DNA of 64,000 nucleotides from contig LNIY01000072.1 in NCBI GenBank assembly GCA_001449105.1, positions 1-64,000 on the forward strand. The letters are read 5' to 3'. Shown here in pieces: positions 46,520-55,258 of the stretch. The DNA comes from Caulobacter vibrioides (GTDB lineage: Bacteria; Pseudomonadota; Alphaproteobacteria; Caulobacterales; Caulobacteraceae). A program made the translations under genes and the position numbers. The notes beneath the pieces are model-generated. The model had not been told where the DNA came from and did no database searches. It saw only the letters and a program-made list of their open reading frames with translations. Within the stretch, counting starts at the first letter, position 1. Each line of letters begins with the position of its first letter.

Positions 46520-47155
46520 TAGTGCCCCTCTCCGCATAGTCAATGCATGACTGATGGCTCCTTCTTGGGGTCCGCCCTAATCGTGTTCTTATTTTTTGAA
46601 CGCGAATACTAGACTGAACAGCGGTTTTGGCCGCGGTTCAGCGTTGATCAGGCCGACGGGTTCGGCAATGGGGGAGGGGGCGCGGAAGGGCTTTGCGGGC
46701 CTACTTCGTATACGCGCGCCACATTTCAGGGCGCCGACCGCAGGTTTCCCGATTGTGCTGATCATCACACCGGCAACTCGAATAACGATGTTTGATCATG
46801 CGCGCACGGCGATGCCGACAGCCGGTTCCCGGCCCGGCCCTCGGCGGTCGGCGCGGCGACGAAATCGCCGTCGGGGGCCGCCGGGCCTGGATTTCGGCTC
46901 TAACGGCGTGTGGTGAAAATTGCCGTTCCAACCCATTTTTTGACGGATCAGCGGCAAACTTGGTCGCAAGCGGTTCAGAAAATCTCGAATTCAATTCCCA
47001 TCGATTCAGTGGGAATTGACCGGCGCCGGCAATGATCCGGCACGACCTGTTCGTTTCCTCAGCATCGGGACGATGCGCCGGCATTTCCTGAAATGTGGAT
47101 TGCGGGCGCGCTCCGGCGGCGGGGAGCGTCGGGTCGCAGTTCTGGAGGGGATACC
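46520..47155. promoter_or_regulatory. Divergent promoter region between two TBDR genes
   Basis: A 636-nt non-coding gap between divergently transcribed receptor genes, AT-richer than its surroundings. It contains a 29-bp inverted repeat (46991-47019, listed separately) and a TTGACG (46940-46945) that resembles a -35 element without a clear -10. No protein or RNA gene was recognised in it. Confidence 0.6.
46991..47019. promoter_or_regulatory. 10-bp perfect inverted repeat, likely operator
   Basis: TCAATTCCCA (46991-47000) and TGGGAATTGA (47010-47019) are exact reverse complements separated by nine nt. The dyad centre is about 150 nt upstream of the TBDR start at 47156. The arm length and spacing suit a dimeric regulator such as a GntR, LacI or TetR type; no such regulator gene lies next to it. 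Confidence 0.6.
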
Positions 47156-50100
47156 ATGAACACTCGCCTACGCGTCGCCCTGCTGGCGACCACGACCCTT
47201 TGCGCCGCCGTCCTGTCGGCGCAGGCCCACGCTCAGGAGAGCCAGGCCGCCACCGTCGAGGAGATCACCGTCGTCGGCTCCCAGATCAAGGGCGCCAAGG
47301 TCACCGCCGCCCTGCCGGTCACGGTGGTGGGGGAGGAGCAGATCCAGGCGACCGGGGCGGTCTCGGGCGATGACCTGTTCCGCGCCATCCCGCAGATGGG
47401 CGACGTCAACTTCAACTCGCAGTACCTGCCGGGCACCAGCAACAGCGCCCGCGGCGACGTCGGCTCGGTGAACCTGCGCAACCTGGGCATCGGCAACACC
47501 CTGGTGCTGCTGAACGGCCGCCGGGTGGTGACCCACCCGACCAGCCAGGCCAACGACAACCTGGTGCCGGTGCTGACCTACAACTCCAACGCCATTCCGG
47601 TGACGGGCCTGCGCCGCCTGGAAGTGCTGCGCGACGGCGCGGCGGCCATCTACGGCGCCGACGCGGTGGCGGGCGTGGTCAACACCGTGCTGCGCGACGA
47701 CCTGGAAGGCCTGGACGTCTCGGCCCAGTACGGCTTCGCCGAGGGCACGAACCTCCGCGAGTACAATTTCAACGCCTATGGCGGCCACAACTTCGCGGGC
47801 GGCCGCGGCAACCTCAGCGCCTTCTTCTCCTATGACGAGCGCTCGCACCTGCGCTCCTACGAGCAGGCCTACACCGCCTCGGCCGACCGCCGCTCGCTGT
47901 TCGCCGACACCCGCTTCGCCGGCGCGACCAGCCTGGACGGCCGCAGCACCACCACGCCCTGGGCCTATCTGCAGACGCCGCAGAGCTTCGGCACGGTGCG
48001 CCAGGGGACCACGGCCCTGACCAGCAGCGCCGGCTATTTCCACATCCAGCCGACCACCTTCTCGGGCTGCCAGCTGAACATCGGCAACGGCCTGTGCATC
48101 GACGACGGGGCCCTGGCGACCGCGGGCGTCGACCGCGACCTGCGCTTCGACGCGGCCTCGCTGGGCACGACGGTGATCCCGTCGGTCAAGCGCGCCAACC
48201 TGTTCGTCACCGGCAAGTACGAGATCAACGACAGCGTCACCGCCTTCGGCGAGCTGGGCGTCTATCACGCCAAGACCAATGCCGAGCAGGCGCCGATCCA
48301 GACCCTGTCGTCGGGGGTGATCACCATCCCGGCCAGCAACTACTGGAACCCGTTCGGCCCGACCGTCTTCGCCAACGGCTCGGTCAATCCCAACCGCCTG
48401 CCGAACCTGAACGTCCCGGCCTCGGGCCTGGCGGTGACCCTGCGCGGCTACACCTTCGCCGACCTTGGCCTGACCCAGGTGGACGTCACCAACAAGCAGT
48501 ACCGCGTGCTGGGCGGCCTGCGCGGCGAGAAGTTCGGCTTCGACTGGGAGTCGGCGTTCGTCTACTCCGAGGCCACCGCCGAGGACGTGGCCGACAACAT
48601 CTCGACCACCAAGCTCTACGCCCAGCTCGCCCTGTCGACGCCCGACGCCTACAACGTCTTCAACGGCTCGGACCTGACCTACACCAGCGGCGCCGACAGC
48701 ACCCGCAACAGCCAGGCGGCCATCGACGCCATCCGGGTCAAGACCATCCGCCGCACCAAGAGCACGCTGGCGCTGTGGGACTTCAAGGTCTCGCGTCCCG
48801 ACCTGCTGACCCTGCCGGGCGGCGACCTGGGCATCGCCTCGGGCGTGGAGTTCCGGCGCGAGACCCAGCTGGACGACCGCGACGGCCGCATCGACGGCAC
48901 GACCACCTTCACCGACCCGACCAGCGGGGCGGTGCTGAGCGACCTGATCAACTCCAGCATCAACCCCGACACCAAGGGCCACCGCACGGTGGGCTCGGCC
49001 TATCTGGAACTGGCCGTGCCGCTGGTCTCGCCGGAGATGTCGATCCCGCTGGTCCACCGCCTGGAAGGGCAGCTGGCCGGCCGCTACGAGCGCTACAGCG
49101 ACTTCGGCGACACCGCCAAGCCCAAGGTCGCCCTGGCCTGGGACGTGATCGACGGCGTGCGCTTCCGTGGCTCGTGGGCGCAGGGCTTCCGGGCCCCGAA
49201 CCTGGAGCAGATCAACGCCTCGGTGATCTCGCGCTCGAACACCCGCACCGACTACGCCTTCTGCGAGGCCGACCTGCGGTCTGGCCGGATCAGCGCCTTC
49301 TCGTCGTGCTCGCGCTCGCAGCTGACCACGGCCCGGCGGGCGGGCAATCCCGACCTGGAGCCCGAAGAGTCCGAGACCCTGTCGTACGGCGTGGTCTTCG
49401 AGCCGAAGTTCGTGCCCGAGGCCTTCGGTCGCCTGACCTTCACCGCCGACTACTGGAAGGTGAAGCAGACGGGCCTGATCGGGGTGTTCGGCGAGGGCAA
49501 CGCCCTGATCCTCGACTACCTGCTGCGCCAGCAGGGCTCGAGCAATCCGAACGTGGTGCGCGCGGCCGCGACCGCCGACGACATCGCCGCCTTCGCCGGC
49601 ACCGGCCTGGCGGCCGCCGGCCAGGTGCTCTACGTCAACGACAAGTACACCAACCTCCAGCCGCAGGTGGTCGAGGGGCTGGACTTCGGCTTCCTGTGGA
49701 AGCTGGGCACCGACCGGTTCGGCGACTTCGACCTGAACGTCAACGTCGCCCACCTGCTGAAGTACTACCAGTCGCCGTCGCCGGGCATCGCCGAACTGCT
49801 GAAGGCGCGTTCGGACGGCGCGATCAACGCCGGCACCACCATCACCGGCGGCGGCGACCTGCTGCGCCAGAACGGCAAGCCGGAATGGAAGTGGTCGGCG
49901 GCCCTGACCTGGCGCTACGACCGCTTCACGGTCGGCGGCTTCACCCAGTACATCGGCGACTATGACGACACCGCCCTGATCGACAGCACGGGCCAGCCGT
50001 GGGTGGTGGACTCGACCCTGACCGGCAACCTCTACGGCGAGGTCGACGTGTCGGAGTTCCAGACCAGGCTGCGGGTCGGGGTGCGCAACATCACCGACGA

Positions 50101-50191
50101 GCAGCCGCCGCTCAGCGCGGCCGGCTACGACGGCACGATCTACACGCCGTACGGCCGCTACTGGTACTTCAACGTCAAGAAGCGGTTCTAG
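47156..50191 (+). CDS. TonB-dependent receptor
   Basis: A 1011-residue receptor with a signal peptide to AQAHAQE, a TonB box region (VEEITVVGSQIKG), a plug containing SVNLRNLGIGNTLVLLNGRR split around residues 105-120 and DGAAAIYGADAVAGVVNTVLR near 160-180, and a large barrel ending YWYFNVKKRF. The start ATG at 47156 has GGAGGGG before it. A strong terminator follows the stop, then an exported amidohydrolase, so the receptor may supply its substrate. Typical of the large Caulobacter-type receptors without STN. Confidence 0.95.
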   Translation: MNTRLRVALLATTTLCAAVLSAQAHAQESQAATVEEITVVGSQIKGAKVTAALPVTVVGEEQIQATGAVSGDDLFRAIPQMGDVNFNSQYLPGTSNSARGDVGSVNLRNLGIGNTLVLLNGRRVVTHPTSQANDNLVPVLTYNSNAIPVTGLRRLEVLRDGAAAIYGADAVAGVVNTVLRDDLEGLDVSAQYGFAEGTNLREYNFNAYGGHNFAGGRGNLSAFFSYDERSHLRSYEQAYTASADRRSLFADTRFAGATSLDGRSTTTPWAYLQTPQSFGTVRQGTTALTSSAGYFHIQPTTFSGCQLNIGNGLCIDDGALATAGVDRDLRFDAASLGTTVIPSVKRANLFVTGKYEINDSVTAFGELGVYHAKTNAEQAPIQTLSSGVITIPASNYWNPFGPTVFANGSVNPNRLPNLNVPASGLAVTLRGYTFADLGLTQVDVTNKQYRVLGGLRGEKFGFDWESAFVYSEATAEDVADNISTTKLYAQLALSTPDAYNVFNGSDLTYTSGADSTRNSQAAIDAIRVKTIRRTKSTLALWDFKVSRPDLLTLPGGDLGIASGVEFRRETQLDDRDGRIDGTTTFTDPTSGAVLSDLINSSINPDTKGHRTVGSAYLELAVPLVSPEMSIPLVHRLEGQLAGRYERYSDFGDTAKPKVALAWDVIDGVRFRGSWAQGFRAPNLEQINASVISRSNTRTDYAFCEADLRSGRISAFSSCSRSQLTTARRAGNPDLEPEESETLSYGVVFEPKFVPEAFGRLTFTADYWKVKQTGLIGVFGEGNALILDYLLRQQGSSNPNVVRAAATADDIAAFAGTGLAAAGQVLYVNDKYTNLQPQVVEGLDFGFLWKLGTDRFGDFDLNVNVAHLLKYYQSPSPGIAELLKARSDGAINAGTTITGGGDLLRQNGKPEWKWSAALTWRYDRFTVGGFTQYIGDYDDTALIDSTGQPWVVDSTLTGNLYGEVDVSEFQTRLRVGVRNITDEQPPLSAAGYDGTIYTPYGRYWYFNVKKRF

Positions 50192-50205
50192 GCCCGCGCC
50201 CCAAA

Positions 50206-50240
50206 CCCGCGGGCCGCACGCGCGGCCCGCGGGCCTTTTC
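50206..50240 (+). terminator. Rho-independent terminator after TBDR
   Basis: A perfect 12-bp stem CCCGCGGGCCGC (50206-50217) / GCGGCCCGCGGG (50222-50233) with loop ACGC is followed by CCTTTTC. It ends 26 nt before the amidohydrolase start, so it may give partial read-through. Confidence 0.85.
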
Positions 50241-50265
50241 CTTCCATGAGTTCAGGGGAAATCCC

Positions 50266-52053
50266 ATGACATCGCGTTCCGCCCGCATCCTGCTCGGCGG
50301 CCTCTGCGCCGCGGCGCTTTCCACCGCCATGGCCGCCGCCCAGACCAAGCCTCTGGCGGTGGTCAACGCCGAGATATTCGACGCCACGGGCGCGGCGCCC
50401 TATCGCGGGACGCTGGTAGTCAAGGACGGGCGGATCCTCGCCGTCGGCCCCAAGGTCAAGGCGCCCAAGGGCGCCAGCGTCGTCGACGCCAAGGGCGCGG
50501 CGCTGATCCCGGGCCTGTTCGACGTCCACACCCACTGGACGCCGGCCGGGGTTCCGGCCGTAACGCCGAAGATCGCCGACGCCTACCTGGCCTCGGGCGT
50601 GACGACGGTGAACGACTTCCACCAGCAGCCCGAGAGCTTCGCGCCGCGTCGCGCCTGGCTGGGAACCCTGACCGCGCCGCACGTCAACTTCGTCGCGCGG
50701 ATGAGCACGCCCGGCGGCCACGGCGCCGACTGGGCCGACCAGGCCACCACCCGCTGGGTCGACACCCCCGAGAGCGCGCGGCTGGCGGTCGAGGAGATCG
50801 CCGCCTACAAGCCCGACGCCATCAAGGCCTTCACGGACGGCTGGCGCTACGGCAGCGCGCCGGACAACACCAGCATGGACGCCTGGACGCTGAAGGCCCT
50901 GACCGAGGCGGCCCACAAGCATAACCTCAAGGTCCTGACCCACACCGTCACGGTCGAGCGCGGCAAGGTCGCGGCCGAGACCGGCGTCGACGTCATCGCC
51001 CACAGCCTGCAGGACGAGCCGCTGGACGCAGGCGCCGTCGCGGCGATCAAGGCGTCGGGCCTGTTCTACGCGCCGACGCTCGCGGTCTATGAGCCGGTCA
51101 AGCCCGGCGCCAAGCCGCCGGCCGATCCCGACAGCCCGCGCAACGTGCAGGCGCGCCGCAAGTTCGGCTACGCCCTGGCCAATGCGAAGGTGCTGTTCGA
51201 CGCCGGGGTGCCGGTGGCGCTGGGCACGGATGCGGGCATGCCCGGCACGCCGCACGGCCCCTCGACCCTGCGCGAGCTGGAGCTCCTGGTGCAGGCGGGG
51301 CTGACCCCGAGCCAGGCCCTCGTGGCCGGCACCGCCACCAGCGCCAGGGCCATGAACCTGCTGGCCGATCGCGGCACGCTGGAGGCCGGCAAGCGGGCCG
51401 ACTTCGTGCTGGTCGCCGGCAAGCCGTGGGAGACGATCTCGGACGTGCGCAGGACCGAGCGGGTGTTCCTCGACGGCCAGGCGGTGTTCGGCCCGGGCGC
51501 GGTGCGCGCCCCGGCCAACGACAGGCCGACGCCGCCGACGGTCAAGGCGAGCGCGCTGATCGACGACTTCGAGCGGGCCGACGGCCGCACCAGCCTCGAC
51601 ACCCTGCGGCTGGACGACTTCGACGGCGGCCGCGACCGCAGCCTGGAAGTCTCGCAGGTCATCACCCGCGAGGGCGGCGGCAAGGTGCTGAGCGTCGGCG
51701 CGCGGATGGCGACCAAGGACGACGCCTCGGCCGGGGTGCTGCTGCCCCTGACCCGCGGCTCGGTGGTTCCGGCCGACGCCACGGCGTTCAAGGGCCTGAA
51801 GTTCGCCGTGCGCGGCGACGGCGGCTCCTATGTGGTGACCCTGGTCGGCGCGGCCGGACGCTGGACCAGCAAGGTCGAGGCCGGTCCGCAGTGGAAGAGC
51901 GTCGAGCTGCCGTTCACCGCCTTCAAGCCGGTCGCCGTGCGCGGCGAGGCGCCGGCCTTCACCGGAACCGACCTGCTGCAGGTCGGCGTCGAGGGCGAGC
52001 GCGCGGCGGGCACCAAGCTGTGGTTCGAGCTCGACGACGTGGCGTTCTACTGA
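50266..52053 (+). CDS. Exported amidohydrolase fused to CIA30-like domain
   Basis: A 595-residue protein with a signal peptide (to AAAQT, about residue 26). Residues about 30-415 form an amidohydrolase TIM barrel: LIPGLFDVHTHW (metal HxH), KAFTDG (bridging Lys candidate), VLTHTVT and VIAHS His strands, GTDAGMPGTPHG (metal Asp) and AGKRADFVLV. The last ~170 residues (DDFERADGR..., KGLKFAVRGDGGSYVVTLVG, LWFELDDVAFY) resemble the CIA30/galactose-binding-like fold. Likely a periplasmic metal-dependent hydrolase (peptidase or imidase type) with a binding module. It follows a TBDR. The substrate is unknown. Confidence 0.9.
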   Translation: MTSRSARILLGGLCAAALSTAMAAAQTKPLAVVNAEIFDATGAAPYRGTLVVKDGRILAVGPKVKAPKGASVVDAKGAALIPGLFDVHTHWTPAGVPAVTPKIADAYLASGVTTVNDFHQQPESFAPRRAWLGTLTAPHVNFVARMSTPGGHGADWADQATTRWVDTPESARLAVEEIAAYKPDAIKAFTDGWRYGSAPDNTSMDAWTLKALTEAAHKHNLKVLTHTVTVERGKVAAETGVDVIAHSLQDEPLDAGAVAAIKASGLFYAPTLAVYEPVKPGAKPPADPDSPRNVQARRKFGYALANAKVLFDAGVPVALGTDAGMPGTPHGPSTLRELELLVQAGLTPSQALVAGTATSARAMNLLADRGTLEAGKRADFVLVAGKPWETISDVRRTERVFLDGQAVFGPGAVRAPANDRPTPPTVKASALIDDFERADGRTSLDTLRLDDFDGGRDRSLEVSQVITREGGGKVLSVGARMATKDDASAGVLLPLTRGSVVPADATAFKGLKFAVRGDGGSYVVTLVGAAGRWTSKVEAGPQWKSVELPFTAFKPVAVRGEAPAFTGTDLLQVGVEGERAAGTKLWFELDDVAFY

Positions 52054-52075
52054 GGGGAGCGGTCGTTCTCTAAGT

Positions 52076-52229
52076 CGTCATCCCGGGCGGAGGGCCGCGT
52101 AGCGGACCGCAGACCCGGGACCCAGGGAGACTAGGCGCCGCGTGTGGCTTCGCCGCCGGCGGGGCGGTGGAAAGGCATCGTCGCTTGCCCCTGGGTCCCG
52201 GCTCTCCGCTGCGCTGCGGCCGGGATGAC
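52076..52229. repeat. Large imperfect inverted repeat (intergenic)
   Basis: GTCATCCCGGGCGGAGGGCC...ACCCGGGACCCAGGG at about 52076-52127 is mirrored by CCCTGGGTCCCGG...GGCCGGGATGAC ending near 52229, with further internal dyads. Intergenic elements beginning GTCATCCCGG and containing GGGACCCAGGG recur in Caulobacter-like and other alphaproteobacterial genomes (from memory). It fills most of the gap between the amidohydrolase and the next secreted protein. Confidence 0.65.
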
Positions 52230-52323
52230 GATGAATGGGAAAGCGCCGATCGCCCCTGTCGCCGCACCGTCATGGACGGGCGCTAGAGGGGCGATTTCCC
52301 GATCCGCCAGCGCCCGGTTCCCC

Positions 52324-53490
52324 ATGATGAAGACGCGTCTTTCGCTCCTGCTCGCCGCCGGCGTCCTGGCGCTGGCCCTGCCGGCGGCCGCCGCGCCGCC
52401 GGTTCCGCCGCTGACCCAGAACGGCGGGACCTGGGCTTCGGGCCACGTGCAGGGCGTCGCCGTCGATCTGAAGGGCGGCTACGTCTATTACTCGTTCACC
52501 AACCTGCTGGCGAAGTACGACTTCGAGGGCAGGCTGGTCGGAACCCTGGTCGGCTGGACCGGGCACCTGGGCGACCTCGACTTCAATCCCGAGGACGGCA
52601 GGGTCTACGGCTCGCTGGAGTACAAGAAGGACCAGGCCTTCTACATCGCCGTCATCGACGTGGCCCGGCTGGACCGCGTCGGCGTCGAGGCCGGCAAGAG
52701 CGACCTTTTCCGCACCGTCTACCTGCCCGAGGTGACCAAGGACTACGCCGCCGACCTGAACGGCGACGGCAGGTTCGACGGCGACACGGCCAGGACGGGC
52801 GACCATCGCTACGGCTGCTCGGGCATCGATGGCGTCAGCTTCGGGCCGGCCTTCGGGCGCAGCGACGGGCCGCGTCTGCTGACGGTCGCCTACGGGATCT
52901 ACGGCGACGAGGGCCGGACCGACAACGACCACCAGGTGCTGCTGCAGTACGACGTCGCCGGCTGGGCGAAGCTGGCCCGGCCGCTGTCGGAGGCCGCGCC
53001 GCACCACGAGGGCCCGGCCGCCCCGCGCGACAAGGTGTTCGTGCGCACGGGCAACACCCGCTTTGGCGTGCAGACCCTGGCCTATGACGAGACGCTGAAG
53101 CGCTGGTTCATGGGCGTCTACCAGGGCGCCAAGCCGGCCTTTCCCAACTACCTGCTGTTCGCGGTCGACGCGGAGACCGCGCCGGTCACGGGCGACCTGG
53201 TCGGCGTGCCGGGGCCGCAGGGCAAGGGCTGGGAGCAGGGCAGGGTGCTGCCGCTGGCCAAGGACGGCCTGAAGGACGAGGCCAGCGGCGTGCGCGGCTG
53301 GAACCAGAAGGCGGACGTCGGCTTCCAGCCGATCGGCGGCGGGCTGGTCTATGTGGCGGCCAACGCCAAGGTCGACGGCCGGCAGACGGCGGACCTTTCC
53401 CTGATGCGCTGGACGGGTGAGGCGGCGCATCCGCTGGTTCCGGCGACAGCGGCCGACCTGCGCTCGCGCTCCGCGAGCGGCCGGGACTGA
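52324..53490 (+). CDS. Secreted propeller-like protein, unknown function
   Basis: A 388-residue protein with a clear signal peptide (MMKTRLSLLLAAGVLALALPAAAA, cleavage near residue 24; two adjacent ATGs at 52324 and 52327). The mature part alternates short strands with YVYYSFTNLLAKYDFEG, LGDLDFNPEDGRVYGSLEY, GCSGIDGVSFGPAFG and FGVQTLAYDETLKRWFMGVY, suggesting a beta-propeller. No catalytic residues are identifiable. It is downstream of the amidohydrolase, separated by a repeat element, and upstream of the sigma factor unit. Confidence 0.8.
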   Translation: MMKTRLSLLLAAGVLALALPAAAAPPVPPLTQNGGTWASGHVQGVAVDLKGGYVYYSFTNLLAKYDFEGRLVGTLVGWTGHLGDLDFNPEDGRVYGSLEYKKDQAFYIAVIDVARLDRVGVEAGKSDLFRTVYLPEVTKDYAADLNGDGRFDGDTARTGDHRYGCSGIDGVSFGPAFGRSDGPRLLTVAYGIYGDEGRTDNDHQVLLQYDVAGWAKLARPLSEAAPHHEGPAAPRDKVFVRTGNTRFGVQTLAYDETLKRWFMGVYQGAKPAFPNYLLFAVDAETAPVTGDLVGVPGPQGKGWEQGRVLPLAKDGLKDEASGVRGWNQKADVGFQPIGGGLVYVAANAKVDGRQTADLSLMRWTGEAAHPLVPATAADLRSRSASGRD

Positions 53491-53591
53491 CTGTCACAAT
53501 CGGCGTCTAGCAAGGCGCCGACTCGCTGCGGGGAATCGTCCGGCTCCGGACCGCTCCCCGCGCCAGCGCAACGTCCAGCCAGCGGATCAGG

Positions 53592-54194
53592 ATGACCGGC
53601 GCCGACAGGGAAAGACAGCGGTGGTTCGTGCGCAACGTCCTGCCGCACGAGCCGGCCCTGCGCGGCTGGCTGTCGCGCAGCACGCCGGCGGGCGTCGACC
53701 CCGAGGACGTCATCCAGGAGGCCTACACCATCCTGGCCGAGCTGGAGACGGTGGAGACCATCCGTTATCCCCGGGCCTATCTCTTCCAGGTGGCGCGCTC
53801 GGTGATCATGCGGCACGTGCGGCGAGCCAGGATCGTGTCGATCCACGCGGTCGGCGACCTGGAGCGGATGGACCATCCCGACGACGCCGCCTCGCCCGAG
53901 CAGCACGCTCTCGACAGGGACGAGCTGCGGCAGCTGGCCCGGGCGATCGCGGCCATGCCGGCCAAGGTTCGCGAGGCCTTCGTGCTGCGGCGGGAGGGCG
54001 GGCTTTCCCAGCGCGAGATCGCCGAGCGGATGCGCATTTCGGAGAATACGGGCGAGACGCATATTTCGCGCGGCGTTTCGTTCTTGATTGATTGGTTCGG
54101 CCGTAGCGGAAACAAGCGGTCCCAAACCTCTAGTACAGTGGATGCGGAGATCGCCTCGCCAGATGGCCGAACGAGACACCAGTCGAGACATTGA
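53592..54194 (+). CDS. ECF sigma factor (FecI-like)
   Basis: A 200-residue ECF sigma factor. Region 2 (about 20-85) shows VDPEDVIQEAYTILAELE and PRAYLFQVARSVIMRHVRRAR, and region 4 (about 115-165) shows AMPAKVREAFVLRREGGLSQREIAERMRISENTGETHISRG in two helices. The next gene encodes a FecR anti-sigma factor overlapping by 32 nt, followed by an STN-containing TBDR, the classic cell-surface signalling order. It should direct polymerase to that receptor and perhaps the PhoD gene. The ATG at 53592 has GGATCAGG directly ahead. Confidence 0.93.
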   Translation: MTGADRERQRWFVRNVLPHEPALRGWLSRSTPAGVDPEDVIQEAYTILAELETVETIRYPRAYLFQVARSVIMRHVRRARIVSIHAVGDLERMDHPDDAASPEQHALDRDELRQLARAIAAMPAKVREAFVLRREGGLSQREIAERMRISENTGETHISRGVSFLIDWFGRSGNKRSQTSSTVDAEIASPDGRTRHQSRH

Positions 54195-55167
54195 CGAAGC
54201 GGCGTCCGGCTGGACGGCGCGGCTGGATCGTGGGCCGCTGACTCCGGAGGAAGAACAGGCTTTCCAGGCCTGGCTGAAGGGGGATCCCCGCAGCCGGGGC
54301 GCGCTGCTGCGCGCCCAGTCGCTGTTCATGATGAGCGAGTCCGCCCAGGCCCTGGGCGCGGGATATGACCCGGCTGATTTCGCCGAACCGCCGCCGTCCA
54401 GGCCGCGCGGGCTGTCGCGGCGCGGGGCCCTGCTGTGGGCGGGCGGCGCGGGGGCGGCGGCCTCGCTGGCGGCCCTGGCCGTGGGCGTGCCGGCGGCGGG
54501 CGCGGTCACCAGCACCCGGCGCGGCGAGATCCGTCTGGTCCCGCTGAAGGACGGCTCGACGGTGCTGATGAACACCGACAGCCGTATCCGCGTGCGCTAC
54601 GGTCAGAACGAGCGGTTCGTGGCCCTCTTGAAGGGCGAGGCCTATTTCTCGGTGGCGCGCGACGAGCGGCCGTTCGTGGTCGAGGTCGACGGCCGCCGGC
54701 TGCGCACAAGCCAGGCGGGCTTTCGCGTGCGCAAGCTGGCCGCCGATCCCGTCGACCTCCTGGTGCAGCAGGGACGGGTGGACGTGACCATCCCCAGGCT
54801 GACGGCGCCGACCACCAACCTGGCCCTGGAGGGCAACACCCGGCTGGTGATGGCCGACCTGGTTGCGCGCCCGCAGCCGATCACGCCCTCGGTGGTCACC
54901 CGCGAGCTGGCCTGGCGCGAGGGCAAGCTGGCCTTCGAGGGCGAGAGCCTGAAGGAGGCCGCCCAGGCCTTCGCCCGCTACAGCGACACCCGCATCGAGA
55001 TCGCCGACCCCGTCCTGGGGCGCGAACCGGTGGCCGGGCTGTTCGCGGCCAACGATCCCGTCGGCTTCAGCCGCGCCATCGCCCGGGTGTTCGACGCCCG
55101 TCTGGACCAGAAGGGCGACCTCGTCGTCCTGAGCCGTCCCGTGACGTCGGCGCCGGCCTCGAACTGA
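54163..55167 (+). CDS. FecR-like anti-sigma factor
   Basis: A 334-residue FecR protein. The N-terminal cytoplasmic DUF4880 segment (about 8-45, AASGWTARLDRGPLTPEEEQ...FQAWLKGDP) would hold the sigma factor, a membrane segment lies at about 88-113 (preceded by SRRG), and the periplasmic FecR domain follows (DGSTVLMNTDSRIRVRYG, GEAYFSVARDERPFVVEV). The C-terminal region (WREGKLAFEGESLKEAAQAFARYSD split) contacts the STN domain of the receptor. The start at 54163 overlaps the sigma gene by 32 nt. Part of a sigma/FecR/TBDR unit. Confidence 0.93.
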   Translation: MAERDTSRDIDEAASGWTARLDRGPLTPEEEQAFQAWLKGDPRSRGALLRAQSLFMMSESAQALGAGYDPADFAEPPPSRPRGLSRRGALLWAGGAGAAASLAALAVGVPAAGAVTSTRRGEIRLVPLKDGSTVLMNTDSRIRVRYGQNERFVALLKGEAYFSVARDERPFVVEVDGRRLRTSQAGFRVRKLAADPVDLLVQQGRVDVTIPRLTAPTTNLALEGNTRLVMADLVARPQPITPSVVTRELAWREGKLAFEGESLKEAAQAFARYSDTRIEIADPVLGREPVAGLFAANDPVGFSRAIARVFDARLDQKGDLVVLSRPVTSAPASN

Positions 55168-55258
55168 GAAATTTTTGTGACCGGTCACGGAAGCCCGCGA
55201 CCGGCGGCTCTCAACTCGCGACGTCGCGATCTGGGCGACGGTTGGGGGCTGACTGCCG

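Noticed and set aside
53592-55167. Ferric citrate FecI/FecR naming
   Set aside because: The sigma/anti-sigma pair is FecIR-like in architecture, but nothing indicates ferric citrate; the downstream PhoD gene points elsewhere.
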